DNA of 64,000 bases from assembly GCF_006715055.1 (NCBI RefSeq), contig NZ_VFMN01000001.1, forward strand, positions 496,001-560,000, written 5' to 3'. The DNA comes from Lapillicoccus jejuensis. GTDB taxonomy: Bacteria; Actinomycetota; Actinomycetes; Actinomycetales; Dermatophilaceae. How positions within the stretch are numbered: the stretch's first letter is position 1; each line of letters opens with the position of its first letter. Below the pieces are notes generated by a model, which was not told the DNA's origin, searched no databases, and saw nothing but the letters and a program-made list of their open reading frames with translations. Below, one piece after another: positions 19,010-27,550 of the stretch. The position numbers and the translations under genes were made by a program.

Positions 19010-20025
19010 CCGCGGCACCTCGCCTCGACCGGCTTCGCGCCGACGCCTCCGTAGTAGCCCTGCGGCACGGGGATCCGGCCGGTGACGGAGCAGAGGTAGA
19101 AGTTCATCCAGGACCCGTAGCTGGTCGTGCGACCGAGCGCGTCGAGCTTGACCGGGAGCGTTCCCAGGAACTGGTCGAGCTGCGGGGTGGTCGACAGCGT
19201 CCCCGACACCGCCCCGAGGCCGTCGATGGAGGATCGCAGCGGTGCGCGGCTGTCCTGCACGAGGCCGCCGACGCTCGTCGTCAGCGAGCCGATGCTGCTG
19301 ATGGCGCTGCCGATCTGCGCCCGGTCGGCCGCCAGGCCCGACGTCAGCTGCTGGAGGGTGACGAGCATCGCGGACAGCTGCTCGCTGCGGGCGTTGACGG
19401 TGGTGAGCACGGTGTTGAGGTTGTCGATGACCTGACCGATGACCTGGTCCTTGCTCGCGAGCGTCTGGGTGAAGGTCGCCGTCTGGCTCACCAGCGTCTG
19501 CACCGAGCCGCCCTCGCCCTGGAAGACCTGGATGATCTCGTAGGACAGCGAGTTGACGTCCTGCGGGGACAGCGCGGTGAAGAGCGGCTGGAAGCCGTTG
19601 AAGAGGACGGTGAGGTCGAGCGCCGGCTGCGTGCGGTCCAGCCCGATGGTCGAGCCCACCGGCAGCGCGTCCGCGGGCGACCCCGATCCCTGGTCGAGGG
19701 CGACGTACCGCTGCCCGACGAGGTTGCGGTAGCGCAGGATCGCGCGCACCGTCCGCGCGAGGCGGACGTCGGGCTCGACCGAGAGCCCGACCCGGGCGGT
19801 GCGGTGGTCCTGGATCGTCACGTCGGTGACGGTGCCGATGCGCACCCCGGCCATCCGCACGTCGTCGCCGACGTTGAGGCTCGTCGCGTCGCTGAACAGG
19901 GCGACGTACGACGACCCGCCACCGGACGAGCCGTTGGCGATGACGACGGCCAGCACGCCGGTCGCGAGGACCGTGACGACGACGAAGGCGATGCTCTTGA
20001 GCAGCGGCCCGGTGATCGACCTCAT
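19006..20025 (-). CDS. mceB: Mce family protein, MceB position
   Basis: A 339-aa protein with an N-terminal anchor (SIAFVVVTVLATGVLAVVIA), MCE domain (LNVGDDVRMAGVRIGTVTDV, LVGQRYVALDQG) and an extended helical region in which the block SYEIIQVFQGEGGSVQTLV is characteristic of MceB-like subunits. Two C-terminal cysteines (FYLCSVTGRIPVP, EARCRG). ATG overlaps the mceA stop by 4 bp. Exposed at the cell envelope, part of the predicted lipid tunnel. Confidence 0.92.
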   Translation of the reverse strand: MRSITGPLLKSIAFVVVTVLATGVLAVVIANGSSGGGSSYVALFSDATSLNVGDDVRMAGVRIGTVTDVTIQDHRTARVGLSVEPDVRLARTVRAILRYRNLVGQRYVALDQGSGSPADALPVGSTIGLDRTQPALDLTVLFNGFQPLFTALSPQDVNSLSYEIIQVFQGEGGSVQTLVSQTATFTQTLASKDQVIGQVIDNLNTVLTTVNARSEQLSAMLVTLQQLTSGLAADRAQIGSAISSIGSLTTSVGGLVQDSRAPLRSSIDGLGAVSGTLSTTPQLDQFLGTLPVKLDALGRTTSYGSWMNFYLCSVTGRIPVPQGYYGGVGAKPVEARCRG

Positions 20026-21320
20026 CGGCGCGTCACCACCGAGCCGCGCAGCGCGGGGCCGAGCAGGAGCGAGGAGAACCCGGGGAAGGCCTGCGGCGAC
20101 GTGCCGGCGTCGGGGGCGACGAGCTCCGCGATCCAGGCGTTCTCGGCGGGTGAGTTGGCCAGGCCCAGGCCGGCCGCGGCCGACGGGAGCGCCACGCCCG
20201 CACCGGTGCCCGAGGCGGCCGGGGCGGCGTACGCCTGGGTCGTGCCGTCGGGGGCGACGACCGACCGACCGGTCGGCACGTAGGGGCAGCGGGGCCCGCC
20301 GGCGGCGGTGGGGACGACGGCGTCGCGCCCGCTGACGTACCGCCCGCGCGAGGGCACGATGCTGAGGGTGCCGTGGACCCCCGGCTGGTCGGTGCCCTTG
20401 CCCAGCGCCCGGTCCATCGGTCCGACGAGGGCGGTCAGCGCGGCCAGCGTGCAGGGGAACTCGCTCGCGTAGCGGGCCGTCGTGTCGAGCGCGGGGAGGC
20501 TGTCGCGCGACAGCGCGATGATGGTCGAGGAGTTGTCGCCGACCCAGCCACCGGTCGTGTTGGCCGACGAGACGACCGTCGCGTAGAGCGAGGCGAGCTG
20601 CTGCTGCTGGTCGACCTGCGTCTGCGCGAAGGTCGTGAGGTCGTCGAGCGCGGCGAGCAGGTCCGGCGCGGCCTGCGTGTAGGTGTCGGCCACCGACGAC
20701 AGCGCCTGGAGGTCGTCGGCGATCCTCGGCACCCGGGGCTGGAGCCGCTGCACGTAGGCACCGAGCTCGGACAGGGACGAGCCGAGGTCGCGACCGCGTC
20801 CGCGCAGCGCGCCGGACACCTCGCCGAGGGTCGACGCCAGCTTCTCCGGCTGCACGGTCTGCAGCAGCGGCAGCAGGTCGTCGAGGACGCGCTGCAGCTC
20901 GACCGCCTCCGCCGACCGGTCCTCGTGGATGGTGGCACCGGCCGCGATCATCGGCCCGGACGCCGCCCCGCCACCGGGGACGACGAGGCTGACGTAGCGC
21001 TCCCCCAGCAGGGTCTTGGGCAGCAGCCGCGCCTGCACGTCGGCGGGGACCTCGCCGGTCTGCGCCGGGTCGAGGGCGAGGTCGAGCACCGCGCCGGTCG
21101 CCGAGGCGGAGATGCCCGTGACCCGTCCCACGAGCACGCCGCGCATCTTGACGTCGGCCCCGGCCCGCATGGCGTTGCCCGCCGTCGACGCGGTGAGGGT
21201 GACGGCGACGGTGCGCTCGAAGGTCTTGCCGTACGCCGCCGCGACCCCGGCCAGCAGCAGGGCGAGGACGAGCAGGTAGACGAGCCCGGCGACGACGTCG
21301 CCCCGGCGCAGCGCGGTCAT
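20022..21320 (-). CDS. mceA: Mce family protein, MceA position
   Basis: The ATG at 21320 (MTALRRGDVVAGLVY) overlaps the yrbEB stop by 4 bp and gives 432 aa. The longer frame would add 11 residues inside yrbEB. Anchor GLVYLLVLALLLAGVAAAYG, MCE domain with MRAGADVKMRGVLVGRVTGI and LLGERYVSLVVP, then helices with a Gln-rich turn (QVDQQQQLASLY). Paired cysteines at FPCTLAAL and PRCPYVP, followed by an Ala/Gly-rich tail of about 90 residues. First Mce subunit after the permeases, as in all actinobacterial mce loci. Confidence 0.93.
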   Translation of the reverse strand: MTALRRGDVVAGLVYLLVLALLLAGVAAAYGKTFERTVAVTLTASTAGNAMRAGADVKMRGVLVGRVTGISASATGAVLDLALDPAQTGEVPADVQARLLPKTLLGERYVSLVVPGGGAASGPMIAAGATIHEDRSAEAVELQRVLDDLLPLLQTVQPEKLASTLGEVSGALRGRGRDLGSSLSELGAYVQRLQPRVPRIADDLQALSSVADTYTQAAPDLLAALDDLTTFAQTQVDQQQQLASLYATVVSSANTTGGWVGDNSSTIIALSRDSLPALDTTARYASEFPCTLAALTALVGPMDRALGKGTDQPGVHGTLSIVPSRGRYVSGRDAVVPTAAGGPRCPYVPTGRSVVAPDGTTQAYAAPAASGTGAGVALPSAAAGLGLANSPAENAWIAELVAPDAGTSPQAFPGFSSLLLGPALRGSVVTRR

Positions 21321-22159
21321 CCGGCGATCCGCACCGTCGTCGTGGCGCCCCACAGGGCCAGCGAGAGGAAGAAGTCGATGACGGCGACGGTGACGATGCT
21401 GCGGCGCACCGCGGTGCCGACGGCGATGCCGACCCCCGCCGGGCCGCCGCTGGCCTTGAAGCCGTAGTAGCAGTGGATGAGGATGACGAGGACCGCGAAG
21501 ACGACGACCTTGACGAAGGACAGCAGGATGTCGACCGGGGGCAGGAACAGGTCGAAGTAGTGGTCGAAGGTGCCCGCCGACTGGCCCTTGAAGACGACGG
21601 TGACCAGCCGCGAGCCGGCGTACGACGTCAGCAGCCCGACGACGTAGAGCGGCACCACCGCGATGAACCCGGCCACCATCCGGCAGGTCACGAGGTAGGG
21701 GATCGTCGCGACGCCCATCGCGTCGAGGGCGTCGATCTCCTCGCTGATCCGCATCGAGCCGAGCTGGGCGGTGAAGCCCGAGCCGACGGTGGCGGCGAGC
21801 GCGAGCGCCGCGACGAGCGGCGCGATCTCACGGGTGTTGAAGTAGGCGGAGATGAAGCCGTTGAGGGTCGACGTCCCGATCTGGTCGAGGGCGGCGTACC
21901 CCTGGAGACCGACGACGGTGCCGGTGAACAGGCTCATCGCCACCATCACGCCGATGGTGCCGCCGATGACCGCGAGCGCCCCGGAGCCGAAGCTGACCTC
22001 GGCGAGCAGGCGGACGACCTCCTTGGGGTAGCGGCGCAGCGCCACCGGCGTGAGCCCGACGGCCCGCAGGTGGAAGCGGACCTGGGCGCCGAGGCCGGCG
22101 ACCCAGCGCACGGGGTGCCCCCAGGGCGACTCGAGCAGCAGGTCGGGGCGGGTCGCCAT
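21317..22159 (-). CDS. yrbEB: MlaE/YrbE-type permease of the Mce system (B subunit)
   Basis: A 280-aa integral membrane protein with five or six hydrophobic segments. It has the MlaE-family signature block TVGSGFTAQLGSMRISEEIDALDAMGV in pieces GSGFTAQLGSMRISEEIDAL and DAMGVATIPYLV, where the conserved Glu-Glu-Ile-Asp loop contacts the ATPase. Together with YrbEA it forms the inner-membrane core that receives lipid from the Mce tunnel. ATG overlaps yrbEA by 1 bp and its stop overlaps mceA by 4 bp. Confidence 0.95.
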   Translation of the reverse strand: MATRPDLLLESPWGHPVRWVAGLGAQVRFHLRAVGLTPVALRRYPKEVVRLLAEVSFGSGALAVIGGTIGVMVAMSLFTGTVVGLQGYAALDQIGTSTLNGFISAYFNTREIAPLVAALALAATVGSGFTAQLGSMRISEEIDALDAMGVATIPYLVTCRMVAGFIAVVPLYVVGLLTSYAGSRLVTVVFKGQSAGTFDHYFDLFLPPVDILLSFVKVVVFAVLVILIHCYYGFKASGGPAGVGIAVGTAVRRSIVTVAVIDFFLSLALWGATTTVRIAG

Positions 22160-22998
22160 CAGGTGCCCTTGGCCGGGACGACCTGCAGGTACAGCGTCGT
22201 CACGACGAAGTTGACGAAGAAGAGCAGCAGGAAGGTGATGACGACGCTCTGGTTGACCGCGTCGCCCACGCCCTTGGCGCCGGGCGCCGGGTGCAGACCG
22301 CGGTAGCAGGCGACGACGCCGGCGATGAAGCCGAAGATCAGCGCCTTGAGCTCACCGACGTAGAGGTCGGGCAGCTGGGCCAGCGCCGAGAAGCTCGCGA
22401 GGTAGGCACCGGGGGTGCCGCCCTGCAGGACGACGTTGAAGACGTAGCCGCCGACGACACCGACGACCGACACCATGCCGTTGAGCAGGACCGCGACGAG
22501 CATCGAGGCGAGCACCCGGGGGACGACGAGCCGCTGCACCGGGGAGACCCCGAGCACGGTCATCGCGTCGATCTCCTCGCGGATGGTCCGCGCGCCGAGG
22601 TCGGCGCAGATCGCCGCTCCCCCGGCGCCGGCGATCATCAGCGCGGTGACGATCGGGCTGGCCTGCTGGATGACGGCGAGCACGCTCGCCGCGCCGGTGA
22701 ACGACTGCGCCCCGAGCTGGACGGTGAGGCTGCCGAGCTGGAGGGCGATGACGGCACCGAACGGGATGGCGACGAGGGCCGCCGGCAGGATCGAGACGGA
22801 GGCGACGAACCAGAACTGCTCGAGCAGCTCGCGCCACTGGAACGGTCGCGCGAAGGTCAGCCGGACCGCGTCGAGCCCGAGGGAGAAGAGCTGACCGGTG
22901 CCGGTGAGGGCCCGCTCGAGCACGCCGCCGGGCGGTGCGGGGTAGGGGATGTCGTCGTCGTCCGCGGGCAGGACGGGGTCGAGGCCGAACGCGGTCAC
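22159..22998 (-). CDS. yrbEA: MlaE/YrbE-type permease of the Mce system (A subunit)
   Basis: GTG at 22998 overlaps the mceG stop by 4 bp (GTGA) and gives 279 aa starting VTAFGLDPVLPADDDD. No ATG is available in frame without entering mceG. A cytoplasmic N-terminus of about 65 residues is followed by membrane segments and the signature GAGGAAICADLGARTIREEI and DAMTVLGVSPVQRLVVPRVL, the coupling loop of the family. Partner of YrbEB. Confidence 0.94.
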   Translation of the reverse strand: MTAFGLDPVLPADDDDIPYPAPPGGVLERALTGTGQLFSLGLDAVRLTFARPFQWRELLEQFWFVASVSILPAALVAIPFGAVIALQLGSLTVQLGAQSFTGAASVLAVIQQASPIVTALMIAGAGGAAICADLGARTIREEIDAMTVLGVSPVQRLVVPRVLASMLVAVLLNGMVSVVGVVGGYVFNVVLQGGTPGAYLASFSALAQLPDLYVGELKALIFGFIAGVVACYRGLHPAPGAKGVGDAVNQSVVITFLLLFFVNFVVTTLYLQVVPAKGT

Positions 22999-24008
22999 GG
23001 GACCGCCGTCCCGGCCGCGTGGAGGTCGCGCCAGCGGGCCGCCTCCGGGGCGGGCGCCGCGGCGAGGATCTCCTCGCGCTGGCGCGCCGGGAGAGCGTGC
23101 AGCAGATCGGTGACGCGGTGGGCGCGGCGGGCCTCGCCGGGCCGGTCGGGCAGCCCGCGGCTGGGCCGCATCTGCGGCACGAGGCCGCGGATCGTCTCGT
23201 CGTCCTCCTCGATGGTCTCGGCCTCGAGGGCGGCCGTCGCGGCGTCCTTCTCCTCGGACATGCCGATGGGGCCGAGTCGGCGGCCGTTGAGGAACTGCTC
23301 GACGACCGGCTCGTCGCAGGTGAGCATGACCTCGCGTGGCCCGAACATCACGAGCCGGCGGTTGAAGAGCATGCCGAGGTTGTCGGGCAGCCGTCGGGCC
23401 AGCTCGATGTTGTGGGTGACGATGAGGATCGTCGTGTCGAGCTCGGCGTTGAGGTCGACGAGGGTCTGGGCGAGGTAGCTGGTGCGGACCGGGTCGAGCC
23501 CGGAGTCCGGCTCGTCGACGAGGATGATGTCCGGGTCGAGGACGAGGGCCCGGGCGAGGCCGGCGCGCTTGCGCATCCCCCCGGAGATCTGGCCGGGCAG
23601 CTTGGCCCCCGCTCCCGCGAGCCCGACGAGCTCCATCTTCTCCTCGACGATCCGCCGGATCTCGCTCTCGCCCTTGCGGGTGTGCTCGCGCAGCGGGAAG
23701 GCGACGTTGTCGTACAGCGAGAGCGAGCCGAAGAGGGCGCCGTCCTGGAAGAGGACGCCGAAGCGCTTGCGCACCTCCTGCAGCTCCCGCTCGCCGCAGG
23801 AGATGACGTCGACGCCGTCGACGCGGACGGTGCCCCGCTCCGGGCGCACGAGACCGATGAGGGTCTTGAGGAAGACCGACTTGCCGGTGCCCGACGGTCC
23901 GAGCAGCGCGCTGATCTCCCCGGCGGGCAGGGTGAGCGAGACGTCGTGCCAGATGTTCTGGCGACCGAACGACTTCGTGAGGTGCTCGACCTCGACGGTC
24001 GCCCCCAT
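22995..24008 (-). CDS. mceG: ABC ATPase of the Mce lipid importer (MceG/Mkl)
   Basis: ATG 24008 follows an excellent AGGAGGT and gives 337 aa. A start at 24065 would add 19 poorly conserved residues. Walker A GPSGTGKS at residues 37-44, Q-loop FQDGALFGSL, signature ISGGMRKRAGLARAL, Walker B IILVDEPDSGLDP and switch His in VTHNIEL are intact. The C-terminal 90 residues (rich in Glu/Arg, ending ARWRDLHAAGTAVP) are the MceG-type extension. It energises YrbEAB. In mycobacteria the gene is unlinked to the mce operons, whereas here it leads the operon. Confidence 0.95.
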   Translation of the reverse strand: MGATVEVEHLTKSFGRQNIWHDVSLTLPAGEISALLGPSGTGKSVFLKTLIGLVRPERGTVRVDGVDVISCGERELQEVRKRFGVLFQDGALFGSLSLYDNVAFPLREHTRKGESEIRRIVEEKMELVGLAGAGAKLPGQISGGMRKRAGLARALVLDPDIILVDEPDSGLDPVRTSYLAQTLVDLNAELDTTILIVTHNIELARRLPDNLGMLFNRRLVMFGPREVMLTCDEPVVEQFLNGRRLGPIGMSEEKDAATAALEAETIEEDDETIRGLVPQMRPSRGLPDRPGEARRAHRVTDLLHALPARQREEILAAAPAPEAARWRDLHAAGTAVP

Positions 24009-24078
24009 CGCACCTCCTCTGCCACCTGCCCCGCTGACCTGACGGAGAGTAGGCAGCGCCCGCACCCCCGGGCAAGCA

Positions 24079-24225
24079 GTCCGGTCAGGTCCCTACCGGG
24101 CGGTAGCAACGTCCGGTCATCCACACGGTGTCCAGGAGGCGACCGGGTGCAGATGACCGGACGGACCGGTCACGTGATCCGGTCAACTGGCCGGATCCGT
24201 CCAGGCGCCTATGGTCAAATGGTCA
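24079..24225. promoter_or_regulatory. Array of CCGGTCA-like boxes in the mceG/PucR divergent spacer
   Basis: GTCCGGTCA occurs at 24079-24087 and 24111-24119, its complement TGACCGGAC at 24154-24162, and near copies at 24164-24172 (GACCGGTCA) and 24177-24185 (ATCCGGTCA). TGGCCGGAT at 24188-24196 is a degenerate inverted copy. ATGGTCA is repeated at 24211-24217 and 24219-24225. GATCCGG and CCGGATC (24176-24182, 24191-24197) form an inverted repeat. The density within 150 bp of noncoding DNA indicates multiple binding sites for one regulator, most simply the adjacent PucR-type protein. Confidence 0.7.
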
Positions 24226-24289
24226 GGTCCCGCGCAGACGCGGGGCCGCCGGCCGGTCCCCGCGCCCGGCCGAGCCAGGAAGGACCCCG

Positions 24290-25510
24290 ATGAGCACGGT
24301 CACCCGGCCGGTGCGCGACCCGCGCCGCCATCCCGTGTCGGCTCCGCTGCCCGACCGGGCCGCGCAGATCCACGCGTGGTACCTCGCGCTGCCGGCCGTC
24401 GACGTCGAGCGCCTCGTGCACGACGTGGACGTCCTCGTGCGGGACGTCGCGCCCGCCTTCACGGACCAGGCGAACCGCCGGAGCAACTCGACGACGGAGT
24501 TCGTCGAGCGGGCCTTCACCTCGTTCACCACCTACCTCGCCGACCCGCAGAGCGCGGCCGCCGAGATCGGGCCGGTCTTCGCGGGGGTCGGGCGCCAGAT
24601 GGCCGTCGACGGCGTGACCATCGAGACGATGCAGCGCACGCTCGAGGAGGCGTCGGGCCTCATCGTCGGGCGCCTCGAGCACATGATCGACCGGCACCCG
24701 CTCAAGGCCTCGCTCGCGCTGCACCTCGTCGCCATGCTCACCGACTACCTGGCCCGGCTGCGCGAGCACGTCGAGGCGGGGATGCGCAGCATCCAGCCCG
24801 ACGACCCGGGCGGTCCGCGCCGCGACCGCGCGATGATCTTCCGCTTCCTGCGCACGGGGGTGACCCGCGACGCCGTGCAGGCGTTCACCGACCGCACCGG
24901 CATGGTCGTGCCACCCCGGGTCGCGGCCGTCTGCGTCGTCGGGGCCCGGGAGCCGCTCGCCACCCTCGCGCCGCTCGACGAGCTGGGCTACCTGCCGGCG
25001 ACGGGCCCGCTCAGCGAGCTGCTGCTCGTCCCCGAGGACCTGCCCGCCGTCGAGGTCGCCGCGCGCGGGCTGCGCCCCGGCGACCGGATCGTCGTCGGCC
25101 CGACCGTGCCCGCGACCCGCGCCGTGGAGTCCTTCGCGGTCGCCCGGGCCGCCCGCAGCCACCTCGACAGCCCGACGCTGCCGCGCACCCCCGTGCTGCG
25201 CTGCGACGAGCACCTCGTCGAGCTGCTGCTGCTCGGCGACCACGTCAGCCCCGCCTCCCTGGTCGAGCGCCGGCTCGCGCCGCTCGCGCAGGTGCCCGAG
25301 AAGGACCGCGAGCAGTACGCCACCGTCCTCTACGCCCTGCTGGCCAGCGGCAAGTCCGTGCGCCAGCTGGCGCGCGACCTGCACTACCACCAGCAGACGC
25401 TGCAGGCCCGGGTCAACCGGCTGCGGGCCGCCTACGGTCCGGAGCTCGACGACCCCGACGTGCGGCTGGAGATCATGCTGGCCCTGCGCTGCGTCATGGG
25501 CGGTCGCTGA
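24290..25510 (+). CDS. PucR-family transcriptional regulator divergent from the mce operon
   Basis: ATG 24290 is preceded by AGGAAGGA (24278-24284) and gives 406 aa. The first 170 residues are a helical domain (EFVERAFTSFTTYLADPQSA, DGVTIETMQRTLEEASGLIV). The middle is a GGDEF-like/CdaR-type sensor fold. The last 60 residues are the PucR C-terminal HTH (YATVLYALLASGKSVRQLAR, then HYHQQTLQARVNRLRAAYG). PucR-like regulators control catabolic or envelope genes. Placement head-to-head with mceG across the box array suggests it controls lipid import. The ligand is unknown. Confidence 0.88.
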   Translation: MSTVTRPVRDPRRHPVSAPLPDRAAQIHAWYLALPAVDVERLVHDVDVLVRDVAPAFTDQANRRSNSTTEFVERAFTSFTTYLADPQSAAAEIGPVFAGVGRQMAVDGVTIETMQRTLEEASGLIVGRLEHMIDRHPLKASLALHLVAMLTDYLARLREHVEAGMRSIQPDDPGGPRRDRAMIFRFLRTGVTRDAVQAFTDRTGMVVPPRVAAVCVVGAREPLATLAPLDELGYLPATGPLSELLLVPEDLPAVEVAARGLRPGDRIVVGPTVPATRAVESFAVARAARSHLDSPTLPRTPVLRCDEHLVELLLLGDHVSPASLVERRLAPLAQVPEKDREQYATVLYALLASGKSVRQLARDLHYHQQTLQARVNRLRAAYGPELDDPDVRLEIMLALRCVMGGR

Positions 25511-25524
25511 CCGGGCGGCCGCTC

Positions 25525-26604
25525 TCAGGGTGCCGGCGCGTCCGCGTGCGGCAGCAGCGGCAGCGGCGCGGGGGGCAGGTTCGGCGTCCACGACGGCGGC
25601 TGCGACGGCACCTGGCCCGGCTGCGACGACACCGGGCTCGGCCGCTGGCAGGCGAGCACGGGCTGCGGGGTGCAGCCGAGGAAGCCCTGCCCGAGGGCGC
25701 CCTGGTTGAGGTGCACCGCGTTGGACGGGCCCGACAGGGCGTTGGTGAACAGGGGTGAGAGGTCCTCCCCGCCGGCGCCCCGGCAGCCCGTGAACGGCGG
25801 GATCGCCAGGGTGCCGTAGAGGTCGCCCCCGAAGATGGGGCTGTAGAAGCCGGGCGGCCGGGTCGGGTCCGGCTGACCGAACTTGGACACGACCGAGACC
25901 GTCACCGGCGTCGTCGTCGTGCACGCGCTGCCGACGTCGAGCGGCTTGCCGTCGACGAGCACGTCGCGCAGGGTGAGCAGCAGCTGCCCGGTCATCGTCA
26001 CGTCGTACTTGGTGTCGTTCGGGCAGACCCCGCCGCAGGCCGAGGTGTCCTCGTAGACGTTGACGACGAGCGGCACCGGGGTGCCGAGCGGCTCGGCGGC
26101 CGTGCGGTTCTCACGCGGCTGCGCGAGGGACACGGTCGTGCGGACCGGCACCATGCCGAAGGCGAGGGTCGTCGCCGTGAGCGGCGGCAGGACGCCGTAC
26201 GGCGGGTCGGTGCCGGCCGGCGAGTGGACGTAGACGAGGTTGACGTAGTTGAGGACCGTCTGGAAGTGCTTGATCTTCTTCACCGGCGACGGCACCTGGT
26301 AGCGCTGGTGGCTGACCTGATCGACGTCGACGAGGCTGATCGGGAGGGACACCGCGAGCTTCGGGCGGCCGGCGTCGACCGCCCCGGCGACCAGGGCGCT
26401 GTCGGTCGTGCCGAACTGGATGTCGGTGACCTTGTTCGGGTTCTTCTCCCCGAGCGGCAGCTGAGTCTGCACCTGGTGGAACAGCGGCAGGCCCGGCGCC
26501 GGGGCCGTGTCGGCGGCCGCGCTCGTCGGCAGCAGCGAGCCCCCGACCGTGGCCGCGAGCGCGACGACGAGGGCCGTCGCGGCCCGCCAGCGCCGTGCCG
26601 TCAC
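25525..26604 (-). CDS. Secreted protein of unknown function with a two-cysteine module
   Basis: GTG at 26604 follows GGAGGTGGAC and gives 359 aa. The open frame upstream to 26751 is low complexity. Residues 1-31 are a signal peptide (basic start, ALVVALAATVGGSLLP core, cleavage after SAA/AADTA). The mature protein has a pair GVCPN/SACGG near 190-194, then the block LTLRDVLVDGKPLDVGSAC with Cys228 and DLYGTLAIPPFTGC with Cys274, a module also present in the protein at 27547-28215. The last 40 residues are Pro/Ser rich. Family not recognised. Location beside the mce locus suggests a cell-envelope role. Confidence 0.8.
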   Translation of the reverse strand: MTARRWRAATALVVALAATVGGSLLPTSAAADTAPAPGLPLFHQVQTQLPLGEKNPNKVTDIQFGTTDSALVAGAVDAGRPKLAVSLPISLVDVDQVSHQRYQVPSPVKKIKHFQTVLNYVNLVYVHSPAGTDPPYGVLPPLTATTLAFGMVPVRTTVSLAQPRENRTAAEPLGTPVPLVVNVYEDTSACGGVCPNDTKYDVTMTGQLLLTLRDVLVDGKPLDVGSACTTTTPVTVSVVSKFGQPDPTRPPGFYSPIFGGDLYGTLAIPPFTGCRGAGGEDLSPLFTNALSGPSNAVHLNQGALGQGFLGCTPQPVLACQRPSPVSSQPGQVPSQPPSWTPNLPPAPLPLLPHADAPAP

Positions 26605-26902
26605 GTCCACCTCCAGCCGACCGGGCCCCTCGTCGGGCGCGCCGCGCTCCCGGCGCGGCGTGCGGGGATCGTACGGCGACGCCGGGCAGCCGGGCGAGCG
26701 GGCGGCGCCGAGCCGGCCCGCCCCCGTGCGGGATCCGTGCACCTGAGCCACCTGGTCGCCGCCCGGCCGCGCAGGTGAGTGGACTTCGGGGCGGGTTCCC
26801 GCCGCCCCCTCCCCCGGCGGCGCCCGACGCTCCTAGGGTCACGCCACCGGTCGCACGACCGATCGCACACCTTCGAACGACGATGTTGGGAAGGAACCCT
26901 CC
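26605..26902. other. Divergent promoter region of the secreted-protein genes
   Basis: No gene is seen in this 298-bp spacer. On the plus strand TAGGGT (26834-26839) is a possible -10 for the 26903 gene, followed by the small inverted repeat CGGTCGCACGACCG (26848-26861). On the minus strand TACGAT (complement at 26668-26673) may serve the 26604 gene. The CGGTC element resembles the core of the boxes upstream of mceG, but the match is short. Confidence 0.4.
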
Positions 26903-27550
26903 ATGCTCCGTCGCACCACCCTCCTGGTCGGCACGCTCGCCGGCGCCTCCGCCGTGGTCCTGTCCGCCGGCCCCGCGCTCGCCGCCACCACCTACACGGT
27001 CAAGGCGGGCACCACCACCAGCGGCTCGACCGCCTACTCCGCGGCCACCACCGGCGCCGGTCAGCAGATCAAGTTCACGACGTCCAAGGGCCTCAACCTC
27101 GGCTGCGACTCGGGCACGGCGTCCGGGTCGGTCAAGCTCGGGTCCAAGCTCTCCGGCACCGGCCTCGGCACCATCTCCGGCTCCACCTGGACCAACTGCA
27201 TCGGCCCGGCCGGTCTCAAGCTGGCCGTCACCCAGGTCGGCACGTGGAGCATCAACGCCAAGGGCACGACGACCGCGACCGGCGTGACCGCGGGCACGAT
27301 CGGCAACATCGTCGCCAACGTCGGCGACGCCGCCGGCGCCTGCAAGTTCACCGTCTCCGGCACCGTCAAGGCCGCTGTCACGGCGACCGCCACCAAGCAG
27401 CTGCTCAAGGTCAAGCCGACCACCGGCGCGCTCACCATCAGCAACGTCGCCGGCTGCTTCGGCGCCGTGGCCAACGGTGACACCGCCTCGTTCGCGGCGA
27501 CGTACAAGATCACCGCCGCCGCCGGCAAGCTGTCGATCTCGAACCCGTGA
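26903..27550 (+). CDS. Secreted protein of unknown function, four cysteines
   Basis: A 215-aa protein with a clear signal peptide (MLRRTTLLVGTLAGASAVVL, cleavage ALA-A after residue 27). The mature part is Gly/Thr/Ser/Ala-rich with alternating beta-strand character and cysteines at 68, 99, 147 and 185, likely two disulfides. AAGGAA precedes the ATG. Its stop overlaps the start of the next secreted protein by 4 bp (GTGA), so they are made together. Looks like a small all-beta exported domain. Family not recognised, and no sortase or anchoring signal is present. Confidence 0.82.
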   Translation: MLRRTTLLVGTLAGASAVVLSAGPALAATTYTVKAGTTTSGSTAYSAATTGAGQQIKFTTSKGLNLGCDSGTASGSVKLGSKLSGTGLGTISGSTWTNCIGPAGLKLAVTQVGTWSINAKGTTTATGVTAGTIGNIVANVGDAAGACKFTVSGTVKAAVTATATKQLLKVKPTTGALTISNVAGCFGAVANGDTASFAATYKITAAAGKLSISNP

